Shown here one piece after another: positions 20,238 through 27,842 of a stretch of 64,000 nt of DNA. Every line of letters begins with the position of its first letter. The first letter of the stretch is position 1. Origin of the DNA: Flavobacterium sp. (lineage in GTDB: Bacteria; Bacteroidota; Bacteroidia; Flavobacteriales; Flavobacteriaceae). A program made the translations under genes and the position numbers. The notes under the pieces are model-generated. The model was not told the origin of the DNA, made no database searches, and was given only the letters and a program-made list of their open reading frames with translations. The stretch is from NCBI GenBank assembly GCA_021740105.1, contig JAIPAM010000003.1, positions 124,001 to 188,000 on the forward strand. Reading direction: 5' to 3'.

Positions 20238-20519
20238 TTATATAGTATCGGGTGGTGGTATAACTATTTTCCTAGAAATAGTATCGTGCTTATTTAAATT
20301 CTCGGAAAGAATTGTAATTGACTTTTTTTTAAGTTTAAATTCAGGATAAGTTAAGGATACAAAAATGAAATCAGTTTTGAGTTCTTTTTGAAATTCATCA
20401 GATTCAGAATTGTCATAACTAAATGAAATAGCCACTTTCTTCTCTACTAAACTTACAATTGTAGGCGTTGAAAGGAAAGTTAGAAAAAATACAATCAAAA
20501 ATTTTACTATAATTTTCAT
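20238..20519 (-). CDS. Small exported protein of unknown function upstream of sulP
   Basis: A 93-residue protein I do not recognise. Residues 1-25 form a hydrophobic signal peptide or anchor (KIIVKFLIVFFLTFLSTP); the remainder is polar and strand-rich, ending in PPPDTI. It is co-directional with the SulP and carbonic anhydrase genes and is preceded by the divergent oxyR. It looks real because it has a plausible signal sequence and sits in otherwise gene-free DNA. A role with the transporter is only a guess. Confidence 0.55.
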   Translation of the reverse strand: MKIIVKFLIVFFLTFLSTPTIVSLVEKKVAISFSYDNSESDEFQKELKTDFIFVSLTYPEFKLKKKSITILSENLNKHDTISRKIVIPPPDTI

Positions 20520-20644
20520 TTGACAAAACTAATTTTTATTTATAAATAAATTACAATAATCTTAAAAAATATTTATAATAATAATTAAAATAAATTATTA
20601 GAAATAGACTATAAAATTATACTATAAATTAAATTGATTGTTTT

Positions 20645-20652
20645 TATATTTG
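20645..20652 (+). promoter_or_regulatory. -7 box of oxyR
   Basis: TATATTTG at 20645-20652 matches the Bacteroidetes -7 consensus, 17 bp before the ATG. A TTG at the usual 17-23 bp spacing is not evident. The divergent spacer 20520-20644 is strongly A/T-rich with no other clear element. Confidence 0.5.
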
Positions 20653-20669
20653 CATAATAATTTACTATT

Positions 20670-21611
20670 ATGACAATCACTCAACTTCAATATGTTTTGG
20701 CTGTTGCCGAACATAAAAATTTTACTCTTGCTGCCGATAAGTGCTTTGTTACTCAACCTACATTGAGTATGCAAATTCAAAAGGTAGAAGACGAATTAAA
20801 TATTCAGATTTTTGATCGTACCAAAAAACCAATTCAATTAACTGAAATTGGTCAGAAAATAGTGAACCAAGCCAAAAATATCGTCAATGAGGCAGATCGG
20901 ATGAAAGATATTGTAGAACAACAAAAAGGGTTTATTGGCGGGGAGTTTAAATTAGGTATCATTCCAACGGTGATGCCAACTTTATTACCAATGTTCTTAA
21001 ATACATTTGTAAAAAAATATCCAAAAGTTAAACTCATCATTGAGGAATTGAATACAGATGATATCATTATCAGATTGAAAAATGGAAATTTAGACGCTGC
21101 AATCGCTGCTACACCATTAAATGATGAAAAATTAAAAGAAATAGTTATTTACTATGAGCCTTTTGTAGCTTACATTCCCGAAAAACATAGAATTGCAGAT
21201 AAAAAAGAAATCGAAGTATCTGATTTAAATTTAGATGAAATCTTATTGTTACAAGATGGACATTGCTTTAGAGATGGAATTCTTAATTTATGTAAAAATC
21301 AAGATGTTGCTCCAGCAAATAATTTTCAAATTCAAAGTGGAAGTTTCGAAACATTAATAAAATTAGCAGACGAAGGCCTAGGATTAACACTCCTTCCCTA
21401 CCTTCATACCTTGGATTTAAAAGAAATTGACAAACTAAAATTGAAACATTTTAAAGATCCAAAACCAGCTCGAGAAATCAGTTTGATTTTTCCAAAAACG
21501 GAATTAAAAATTCAAATTATCGATGCCTTAAGACAATCAATATCTGGAGTTATTCGAGGGGCAATTGCTTTTCAAAATGTTGAAATAATCAATCCACTGC
21601 CTAAGAAATAA
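20670..21611 (+). CDS. oxyR: Hydrogen peroxide-responsive LysR-type regulator OxyR
   Basis: A 313-residue LysR-type regulator with an N-terminal winged helix-turn-helix (about 1-60) and a periplasmic-binding-like sensor domain. The redox pair of OxyR is exact: Cys199 in DGHCFRDG and Cys208 in NLCKN, nine residues apart and with the same numbering as the Escherichia coli protein. Peroxide should form the 199-208 disulphide and switch the regulator to its activating state. No catalase or peroxiredoxin gene is adjacent, so its targets lie elsewhere. The gene is convergent with mnmD, 11 bp away. Confidence 0.93.
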   Translation: MTITQLQYVLAVAEHKNFTLAADKCFVTQPTLSMQIQKVEDELNIQIFDRTKKPIQLTEIGQKIVNQAKNIVNEADRMKDIVEQQKGFIGGEFKLGIIPTVMPTLLPMFLNTFVKKYPKVKLIIEELNTDDIIIRLKNGNLDAAIAATPLNDEKLKEIVIYYEPFVAYIPEKHRIADKKEIEVSDLNLDEILLLQDGHCFRDGILNLCKNQDVAPANNFQIQSGSFETLIKLADEGLGLTLLPYLHTLDLKEIDKLKLKHFKDPKPAREISLIFPKTELKIQIIDALRQSISGVIRGAIAFQNVEIINPLPKK

Positions 21612-21622
21612 AAAAATAATTA

Positions 21623-22291
21623 TTATTGTTCTAGTTTAGTAGCTCTAAACATTTCCCTTTTTCCTGGTGGACCAGGGAGTTTTTCAACTTTAAAACCCAC
21701 TTCAATCAAACTTCTTTTTACCACTCCACGAGCAGCATAGGTAACCAGTGTTCCTTTTGACTTAAGTGATTTAAACATTTTTCTGAAGATTTCTGTACTC
21801 CATAAATCTGGCTGAACACGATATCCAAAAGCGTCAAAATAAATTAAATCAAATTTATAATCATCTTCTATATGTTCGATAAATTGTTTTCTTTTAGTTA
21901 AGGTGAAAAGGGGCGATATTTCATTATTAATTTCCCAATCACATTTGTGCATGAGTGTAAAAACATCACTTTCAGTAGCAGCGTTTAGCTCAGACACATA
22001 ATTCATTTTCAAAATCTCTTCAGAGGAAATAGGATAGGCTTCCACCCCGTAATAATTAATTTTTTGGTTTGATTTCTTAGATTCTAAATAGGTAATAAAG
22101 GCATTTAAACCTGTTCCAAAACCAATTTCTAGAATAGAAATAGGCTTGTTATTAAATGTGTTCAGTCCATTTTGAATAAAAACATGATACGCCTCTTGAA
22201 TAGCGCCATGTTTTGAATGATACGATTCATTCCAATCTGGCAAATGGATGGTGGTGGAGCCATCTAATGTTTGAAGGATTTCTCTTTTCAA
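21623..22291 (-). CDS. mnmD: tRNA (5-methylaminomethyl-2-thiouridine-34) methyltransferase MnmD
   Basis: A SAM-dependent methyltransferase of 222 residues that completes the mnm5 group at the wobble uridine of tRNA. The SAM-binding motif ILEIGFGTGLNAF (about 49-61), the IYFDAFGYRVQPDLWS segment and the C-terminal LPGPPGKREMFRA are diagnostic of the MnmD family. It is stand-alone, without the MnmC oxidase half found fused in Escherichia coli. Its start is 1 bp from the stop of a haem-binding lipoprotein gene, so the two are in one operon with the DUF4920 gene. Confidence 0.9.
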   Translation of the reverse strand: MKREILQTLDGSTTIHLPDWNESYHSKHGAIQEAYHVFIQNGLNTFNNKPISILEIGFGTGLNAFITYLESKKSNQKINYYGVEAYPISSEEILKMNYVSELNAATESDVFTLMHKCDWEINNEISPLFTLTKRKQFIEHIEDDYKFDLIYFDAFGYRVQPDLWSTEIFRKMFKSLKSKGTLVTYAARGVVKRSLIEVGFKVEKLPGPPGKREMFRATKLEQ

Positions 22292-22292
22292 A

Positions 22293-22730
22293 TTATTTGA
22301 TGTATAACTTTTTTATCTTAGGGATAGGACCGCCGCATTTCACTTGATGACAGCTCACACAAGCATTAATTCCTTCATTAAAATGTTGCTTTGCGTTTTT
22401 TGGATCTTTATAAATCATTTCCTGGGATTTGATAAAAAGCGAAGCTTGCTCCTTAAAAAAATCATCATTATCTGACTGATCGGTCATAACTGCTTTATGA
22501 ATACTTAAAAAATGACTTGGGAATTGTCCAATAGTATCCCCTTTTTTAATTCTCTCTTTTAATTTTTCATTTTCAATGTACATGCTTTCCATCAAAGCAG
22601 CCATTTCTGACATTTGATACATTTCAAATTCTTTGTCCGTTTTATTTGAAGTTTTACACTCTTCTTTCTTACCATTTTTATTACAGGAAAAGAATAAGAA
22701 AAAAGAACTTAATAAAAGTATTTTCTTCAT
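22293..22730 (-). CDS. Cytochrome c'-like lipoprotein with a single haem motif
   Basis: A 145-residue exported protein. The signal ends in a lipobox (FFSC, Cys16). The rest is mostly helical and Met/Glu/Lys-rich, and one CxxCH haem c site is near the C-terminus (CVSCH, 124-128). A late haem site after a helical body is the layout of cytochrome c'/c556 proteins, but sequence similarity is too weak to be firm. A second Cys pair partner (Cys132) follows. It lies between DUF4920 and mnmD genes with 1-bp gaps. It may be a periplasmic electron carrier or gas/redox sensor. Confidence 0.7.
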   Translation of the reverse strand: MKKILLLSSFFLFFSCNKNGKKEECKTSNKTDKEFEMYQMSEMAALMESMYIENEKLKERIKKGDTIGQFPSHFLSIHKAVMTDQSDNDDFFKEQASLFIKSQEMIYKDPKNAKQHFNEGINACVSCHQVKCGGPIPKIKKLYIK

Positions 22731-22731
22731 T

Positions 22732-23217
22732 TTACTTTTTTATTAAAACACCTTCGGCCATAAAAGAATAGTTGGTTTTTGGAGCTACAATACTATCAAT
22801 AGCAGCTTGAGATTTACCCTCATCTTTTGCATAATGTTTTAATTCTTCAACAGATTCAATACTGACAAATGCCTTTCCATTCACAATAACATCATTGTTT
22901 TGTGCATTTTTAGGAACAAAAAAAGCATAATCTTTAAACTTAACAAAAACTTCCTTTCCAGAAGGTAATTCTAGTGTCATCCAACAGCCCTTTTTCTGGC
23001 AAACTTTTTTAATTTTAGAATTGAATTTTATATTTATAGTATCTCCAGGTTTTAATTGATCGTATTGCTTCAACATGTCTTCATTAGATATAGCTTTGTC
23101 TGCTGAGATGCTATCTCCAAAAATTGCATAATCATCAGAAGAATTAGTAGTAATGGTTTCATTTTTACAACTAGTTAAAGTAAAAAAGCAAATTATAAGG
23201 CAAGAAATTTTTTTCAT
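22732..23217 (-). CDS. DUF4920 lipoprotein
   Basis: A 161-residue lipoprotein. I place the start at the internal Met encoded at 23217 because it gives a normal signal peptide with lipobox LTSC; the longer reading from 23367 would put 50 hydrophobic residues in front of it. The mature part is a DUF4920 domain, with VCQKKGCWM, two Cys around a short basic turn, as its most striking motif. Function is unknown; the domain has an OB-fold-like strand pattern, and the paired Cys could bind metal or be redox-active. It is the first gene of a three-gene operon with the haem lipoprotein and mnmD. Confidence 0.8.
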   Translation of the reverse strand: MKKISCLIICFFTLTSCKNETITTNSSDDYAIFGDSISADKAISNEDMLKQYDQLKPGDTINIKFNSKIKKVCQKKGCWMTLELPSGKEVFVKFKDYAFFVPKNAQNNDVIVNGKAFVSIESVEELKHYAKDEGKSQAAIDSIVAPKTNYSFMAEGVLIKK

Positions 23218-23492
23218 AATGAAGTATTTATAGATTAATTTTATTACATACGCAAAAATATGAGAATTTTTGAAATAAATCAGTAGAATTATCATAAAAA
23301 CAGTAAAACCAAATACGAATTTTATGATATTTTTATTTTTTTTAATAAAAATAGAGGGTATCAACATAAAAGATTGGTTTTTTTATTAATTTAGCCTATA
23401 TTTTTTAATATTGTTTGTTTAATAATATTAAAATCTTAAATTCTTCATTTAGAAGTATTTATAGTAATTAATTATAATAATGTTTCATTATC
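23218..23492. other. Divergent A/T-rich spacer between DUF4920 and ilvE genes
   Basis: Very A/T-rich. No perfect TAnnTTTG box with a spaced TTG was found on either strand, and no stable hairpin or ORF of its own. Promoters for both flanking genes must lie here but I cannot place them. Confidence 0.4.
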
Positions 23493-24560
23493 ATGAATTC
23501 AAATAACGAAAATAAAATTCAAATTTCTAAAATTTCAACTTCAAAAATTGAATCCATTGATTTTGATCACCTGCCATTTGGCGAAGTTTTTACAGATCAC
23601 ATGTTAACCTGTGACTTTGTAAATGGAAAATGGGGAACTCCAACTATTGTTCCTTACGCTCCTTTTTTGATGGATCCATCAGCTAAGGTTTTTCATTATG
23701 GCCAAGCTATTTTTGAAGGAATGAAAGCCTACAAAGATGATAATGATTTAGTTTGGTTATTTCGTCCTGAAGAAAATTTTATTCGTTTTAATAAATCAGC
23801 GGTAAGAATGGCAATGCCAGAAGTACCCGCGAGTATTTTTATGGATGGATTATCACAATTAGTAGATTTAGAAAGAAATTGGGTAAAAAAAGGAATTGGA
23901 AATACCTTGTATATAAGACCATTTATGATTGCAACCGGAACAGGTGTAATTGCATCTCCTTCTAATGATTACCGATTTATGATATTACTATCTCCAGCAA
24001 AATCTTATTATTCTGGTGAAGTAAAAGTAATTATTGCAGAACATTATAGCCGTGCTGCAAATGGTGGAATAGGAGCAGCAAAAGCAGCTGGTAATTATTC
24101 AGCACAATTTTATCCTACTAAATTGGCAAATGAAAAAGGATTTCAACAAGTGATTTGGACTGATGATGCTACTCACACGAAGATGGAAGAATCAGGAACC
24201 ATGAACGTTTTTTTTAGAATTAAAGATACTTTATATACCGCACCAACAAGCGAAAGAATTCTTGATGGTGTAACCCGAAAAAGCTTAATTGCAATTGCTG
24301 AAAGAGACGGAATAGAAATTTCGGTTAGACCTGTACTAGTAGCTGAACTTGTTGAAGCTGCTAAAAATGGTACTTTAAAAGAAATATTTGGAGCTGGAAC
24401 TGCCGCAGTAGTTACAATAATAAAAGGATTTTCTTACCAAGAAGTGTATTATGAATTACCTGCTGTTGAACATTCATTTGCTTTAGACCTAAAAAATAAA
24501 CTTACCAATATTCAACACAAACTTGCTGAAGATACTTTTGGATGGACAGTAAAAGTTTAA
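23493..24560 (+). CDS. ilvE: Branched-chain amino acid aminotransferase
   Basis: PLP enzyme of fold type IV, 355 residues, transaminating Val, Leu and Ile with 2-oxoglutarate. The PLP lysine is Lys197 in AAKAAGNYSAQ, and the second half carries the phosphate-binding LDGVTRKS and GAGTAA turns. Its size fits the eukaryote-like BCAT group (TIGR01123) usual in Bacteroidetes. It is a single gene behind a 275-bp divergent spacer and is followed by a strong terminator. Confidence 0.95.
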   Translation: MNSNNENKIQISKISTSKIESIDFDHLPFGEVFTDHMLTCDFVNGKWGTPTIVPYAPFLMDPSAKVFHYGQAIFEGMKAYKDDNDLVWLFRPEENFIRFNKSAVRMAMPEVPASIFMDGLSQLVDLERNWVKKGIGNTLYIRPFMIATGTGVIASPSNDYRFMILLSPAKSYYSGEVKVIIAEHYSRAANGGIGAAKAAGNYSAQFYPTKLANEKGFQQVIWTDDATHTKMEESGTMNVFFRIKDTLYTAPTSERILDGVTRKSLIAIAERDGIEISVRPVLVAELVEAAKNGTLKEIFGAGTAAVVTIIKGFSYQEVYYELPAVEHSFALDLKNKLTNIQHKLAEDTFGWTVKV

Positions 24561-24568
24561 ACATAAAA

Positions 24569-24596
24569 AAACCCTTATTTTAAGGGTTTTTTTATT
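24569..24596. terminator. Terminator between ilvE and the pyrophosphohydrolase gene
   Basis: Perfect 9-bp stem AAACCCTTA / TAAGGGTTT with a TTT loop, an A-run before and a T-run after; it can act on both convergent genes. Confidence 0.88.
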
Positions 24597-24605
24597 TAAT
24601 TTATG

Positions 24606-24986
24606 TTATATAATTTTTGTAAAATCAGGTTTAAAATAATTCGGACCTTTCATTACTTTTCCATCTTCACGATAAATTGGCTTGCCATTACTATCCAGTT
24701 TACTCATATTACTGCGTTGAATTTCTTCAAAAACAGCTTCTATTTTATCATGTAATCCATGTTCAATAATAGTTCCGCACAATATATATAACATGTCACC
24801 AAGAGCATCTGCAATTTCAATAAGGTCGTTATTTTGAACAGCTTCTAAATATTCTTCATTTTCTTCTTTCATTAAATTATATCGTAAAACATTTTTGGAC
24901 TCCCCCAAATTTGCTTTAGGACTTTCGCTATAACCTATTTCAAAGGCAGTATGAAATTCTTTAACGGCATTAAGTTGTTTAATCAT
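24606..24986 (-). CDS. MazG-like nucleoside triphosphate pyrophosphohydrolase
   Basis: A 126-residue all-helical protein of the MazG/PRA-PH superfamily. The metal-binding pattern is visible: EENEEYLEA (about 41-49), then EIADALGDMLYI (about 57-68), corresponding to the EExxE...ExxD signature. Enzymes of this type hydrolyse non-canonical or excess NTPs/dNTPs to NMP and pyrophosphate. The C-terminal 40 residues (NGKPIYREDGKVMKGPNYFKPDF) look like those of phage and bacterial HisE/MazG-like proteins. The exact substrate is not predictable. Single gene. Confidence 0.85.
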   Translation of the reverse strand: MIKQLNAVKEFHTAFEIGYSESPKANLGESKNVLRYNLMKEENEEYLEAVQNNDLIEIADALGDMLYILCGTIIEHGLHDKIEAVFEEIQRSNMSKLDSNGKPIYREDGKVMKGPNYFKPDFTKII

Positions 24987-25060
24987 AGTTTATTGTTTAA
25001 TTGATTTTGGAAATAGTTACTTTTGAATACAAATTTAGTATTTTTGTATAAAATAATTAT

Positions 25061-25249
25061 ATGTTTAGTCAAGGTCAATTAATTTTTGCAGCTATTTTCT
25101 TTATTTCATTTGTAATAGCAATTTCTTATTCCTATAGAAAAGACCTACTTGTTCATCAAAAAATTTACAAGGGAAGTTATAAAATAGTAATTGGTTTTAT
25201 CGTTTTTATACTATTATTATTTGTAATTAAAATTTTTCTTAAGCATTAA
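25061..25249 (+). CDS. Small two-helix membrane protein, unknown
   Basis: A 62-residue protein I do not recognise. It has two predicted transmembrane helices (about 7-24 and 41-59) separated by a basic loop (YRKDLLVHQKIYKGSYK). It lies 35 bp upstream of the SRPBCC gene on the same strand and may be the first gene of that operon. The reading frame is clean and the hydrophobic pattern is convincing, but there is no known motif. Confidence 0.5.
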   Translation: MFSQGQLIFAAIFFISFVIAISYSYRKDLLVHQKIYKGSYKIVIGFIVFILLLFVIKIFLKH

Positions 25250-25284
25250 ATAGATTTCAAGCCATAAAATTAAATTCAAACCTT

Positions 25285-26367
25285 ATGAAAATATTAAAAT
25301 ATTTATTCTTACTTCTATTATTATTTTCCGTAGGCGGTAGTGTTTTTATTGCTACTCAAAAAAGCAACTTTACGACAGTTAAATCTATTGTAATTAAAAC
25401 TCCCAAAGCATCCGTTTACAATTATTTGATTGATAATAAAAATTATGAAGATTGGTTCGTTTTCGAGAACAAATCAATTGAATTAAACTATTCAAAAAAT
25501 ACTTCTGGAGTTGGCAGTTTTTTTTCTTGGTCGGGAAGTGACGGAGAAGGAAAAACAACATTTTATAGCGCGAAAGAAAATGATAGTATTGTACAAAAAA
25601 CAGATTTAGATGGCGCATTATCTGAAACCATTTGGAAATTGAAAGATACAATAGGAGGAACAAAAGTTACCTGCACTACAATTGGAGAAATGTCTTTTTC
25701 AAATAAGCTAAATTCCTTATTAAACGGAGGAGTAAATAATGTCATCGGAAAAAAAATAGAAATTAGTTTGAATAATTTAAACCGAAGTTTGGATTATGAA
25801 ATAAATACCTTTTCCGTTACTTCAAATGGAGTAGTTTATAAAAAAGGCTGCTACTACTTAAAACATACTATAAATACAAAATTTTCAAGGCTAAATTACA
25901 ATGTAAAAATTTTAATTCCCTATTTAGTAAATTTTTCAAATCAAAATAATATTGTAATCTCAGGCAATCCTTTTGTTGTTTATAACTCAATAGACGATAA
26001 TAAAAAAATAACAAATATATCAGTTTGTTTACCAATTAAAAGACGAATTTTCACAAGTTCAGGTAGCGATATTATTTGCAGTGAAATGATTGGGTTTACT
26101 TCATTTAAAACTACTTTGTTTGGAGATTACTCTCATCGAAAAACAGCATGGAGAAAAGCGAAAGACTTTATAAATAAAAGTAGAGAAACGGTAGACCAAT
26201 CTATTCCATTGTTAGAAGTTTTTAATAAAAGTTACATTGACGGCTTAAGTCCATCAAAATGGCAAACTACTATTTATACTGCAATTCAACCGAAAATCAA
26301 TTCTGTTTCTTCAACCCCATCAACTGTAAATGAAAATTTAGAGTCTACGGAATTACAATCGCAATAA
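25285..26367 (+). CDS. SRPBCC (polyketide cyclase/START-like) domain protein
   Basis: A 360-residue protein with an N-terminal hydrophobic anchor (about 5-22) and a SRPBCC domain in residues 35-160 (KTPKASVYNYLIDNKNYEDW and following), a fold that binds hydrophobic ligands in a deep pocket. The second half (about 170-330) is less typical and looks like a GyrI/effector-binding-like domain. The C-terminus is Ser/Thr/Gln-rich. The ligand is unknown. It lies 9 bp upstream of an ECF sigma gene and may be co-expressed with it. Confidence 0.75.
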   Translation: MKILKYLFLLLLLFSVGGSVFIATQKSNFTTVKSIVIKTPKASVYNYLIDNKNYEDWFVFENKSIELNYSKNTSGVGSFFSWSGSDGEGKTTFYSAKENDSIVQKTDLDGALSETIWKLKDTIGGTKVTCTTIGEMSFSNKLNSLLNGGVNNVIGKKIEISLNNLNRSLDYEINTFSVTSNGVVYKKGCYYLKHTINTKFSRLNYNVKILIPYLVNFSNQNNIVISGNPFVVYNSIDDNKKITNISVCLPIKRRIFTSSGSDIICSEMIGFTSFKTTLFGDYSHRKTAWRKAKDFINKSRETVDQSIPLLEVFNKSYIDGLSPSKWQTTIYTAIQPKINSVSSTPSTVNENLESTELQSQ

Positions 26368-26376
26368 ATTATTTAT

Positions 26377-26916
26377 TTGGAAGAAAAAGAGTTCATATTA
26401 CAACTATTAAATCCAAAAACTCAAAACAATGCGTTTCAAAAACTCTTGTCCGATTTTAAGCGACCTCTTTACAATCACATAAGAAATATTGTTTTGGATC
26501 ACGATGACACAAATGATGTATTACAAAATACGTTTATTAAAGTTTATCAAAATTTAAATAAGTTTAAAGGGGAAAGTAAATTGTACTCTTGGATTTATAG
26601 AATAGCCACAAATGAATCCATAACTTTCATAAATAAAAAAGCAAAATTAAGCGGAATTACAAGCCGTGAATTAAAATCAAAAATAGTCGAGAATCTTGAA
26701 GCCGATTCTCATTTTGATGGAAATGAAATCCAAATTAAATTACAAAAAGCGATTCTTACCTTACCTGAAAAACAACAATTGGTGTTTAAAATGCGCTATT
26801 TTGAAGAAATTAAATATGAAGAAATGTCAACCATATTAGGAACTTCAGTAGGGGCGTTAAAAGCCTCCTATCACCTTGCGGCAAAAAAAATTGAAATATT
26901 AATGACAACCAATTAA
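26377..26916 (+). CDS. ECF-type RNA polymerase sigma factor (TTG start)
   Basis: A 179-residue sigma-70 family factor with region 2 (DTNDVLQNTFIKVYQNLNKF, then SWIYRIATNE) that opens and recognises the -10, and region 4 (LPEKQQLVFKMRYFEEIKYEEMS, then an HTH) that reads the -35. No ATG lies between the upstream stop and the conserved domain; TTG at 26377 is the best start and gives the usual short N-terminus before the first conserved helix. It follows the SRPBCC gene by 9 bp and precedes a small membrane protein that may be its anti-sigma factor. Target promoters are unknown. Confidence 0.9.
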   Translation: MEEKEFILQLLNPKTQNNAFQKLLSDFKRPLYNHIRNIVLDHDDTNDVLQNTFIKVYQNLNKFKGESKLYSWIYRIATNESITFINKKAKLSGITSRELKSKIVENLEADSHFDGNEIQIKLQKAILTLPEKQQLVFKMRYFEEIKYEEMSTILGTSVGALKASYHLAAKKIEILMTTN

Positions 26917-26946
26917 ACCATACTAAAATATAACTGTCTAAAAAGC

Positions 26947-27357
26947 ATGAACAAGTTTAAAATAGATTATAAAAATAAAATTACTTCAGGATTTACATAC
27001 CCTGAAGATTATTTTGAACAATTTTCAGAAGCATTAAATTCTAAAATAAATCAACCTAAAGCTACTGTAAAAGTTATTTCGATTAATACAAAAAAATGGA
27101 TAACTATAGTTGCTGCGGTATTTATTATTGCATTATCAGTAAGTGTGTATTCAAAAATGGTGGTGAGTCAATCTTATGAAAAAAATACAACAGAATATTA
27201 CATTACAAATCATTCAGAAATTAGCCAATACGATTTAATTACATTATTAGATAAAAAAGACATTGAAAATCTGAGTGTTGAATTGAATAGTAGCACTACA
27301 AAAATGGACAATGAATTCACCAATATTAATGATATAGAAAATTATTTAACCGAATAA
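26947..27357 (+). CDS. Probable membrane anti-sigma factor
   Basis: A 136-residue single-pass protein: cytoplasmic N-terminus of about 50 residues, one transmembrane helix (about 51-72), then a polar periplasmic tail. I see no recognised zinc-binding anti-sigma motif. The call rests on position directly after an ECF sigma gene (30 bp) and before the Spy-like sensor, and on topology. It could instead be an accessory membrane protein. Confidence 0.55.
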   Translation: MNKFKIDYKNKITSGFTYPEDYFEQFSEALNSKINQPKATVKVISINTKKWITIVAAVFIIALSVSVYSKMVVSQSYEKNTTEYYITNHSEISQYDLITLLDKKDIENLSVELNSSTTKMDNEFTNINDIENYLTE

Positions 27358-27368
27358 CTTAATAAATA

Positions 27369-27830
27369 ATGAAAAGTAAAAACAACTTATTAGCCATATT
27401 ACTTTTAGTTTCTTTTGGCTTATTTGCACAAGGAAAAAAAATGTTAGAGAAAAAAGAAGAAATCTTTGCTTTAAAAGTAGCATTTATTACCAATAAACTT
27501 CCTTTAACTAGTAGTGAAGCAGAAAAATTTTGGCCAATTTATAATGCATTTGAAGACAAACTATTTGAATTAAAACATGAAAAATCATTGGTTTTTCTTA
27601 AGAGAATGGATGATGAAGCAATTAGTAAAATGTCAGAAAAAGAAGCTTCAACCTTGCTAGCTAAAATGGAATCAAATGAGGAAGAAATTTTTCAAATGCG
27701 TAAAAAAATAATAATTAGTTTAAAACCTATTTTAAGTCAAGTAAAACTAATCAAACTAAAAAAGGCAGAAGAAGAATTTAATAAGAAATTATTACTTCAA
27801 TATATGAAAAAAAAACCTAGAAATAACTAG
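27369..27830 (+). CDS. Spy/CpxP-like periplasmic protein (sensor of ECF-type sigma factor)
   Basis: A 153-residue exported protein: signal peptide to about residue 20 (ending LFAQ), then a Lys/Glu-rich, wholly helical region with repeated LTxxEAxxFWPIY-type pattern found in the Flavobacteriia family named sensor of ECF-type sigma factor. CpxP/Spy relatives are periplasmic chaperones that bind unfolded protein and feed back on stress signalling. The third gene of the sigma module; 11 bp after the probable anti-sigma gene. A hairpin terminator overlaps its stop codon. Confidence 0.75.
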   Translation: MKSKNNLLAILLLVSFGLFAQGKKMLEKKEEIFALKVAFITNKLPLTSSEAEKFWPIYNAFEDKLFELKHEKSLVFLKRMDDEAISKMSEKEASTLLAKMESNEEEIFQMRKKIIISLKPILSQVKLIKLKKAEEEFNKKLLLQYMKKKPRNN

Positions 27831-27840
27831 GCTTTTTTTT
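27816..27840 (+). terminator. Terminator overlapping the stop of the Spy-like gene
   Basis: Stem CCTAG / CTAGG with loop AAATAA, followed by a T-run; the TAG stop lies in the right arm. The short stem makes it moderate. Confidence 0.6.
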
Positions 27841-27842
27841 AC

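Noticed and set aside
23218..23367. 50-residue N-terminal extension of the DUF4920 gene
   Set aside because: It would precede a perfect lipoprotein signal peptide and is itself hydrophobic A/T-driven sequence; the internal Met is the likely start.
25061..25249. Small two-helix protein as a type I toxin
   Set aside because: It is longer than typical hydrophobic toxins, has no antisense RNA promoter visible, and is arranged like a normal operon gene.
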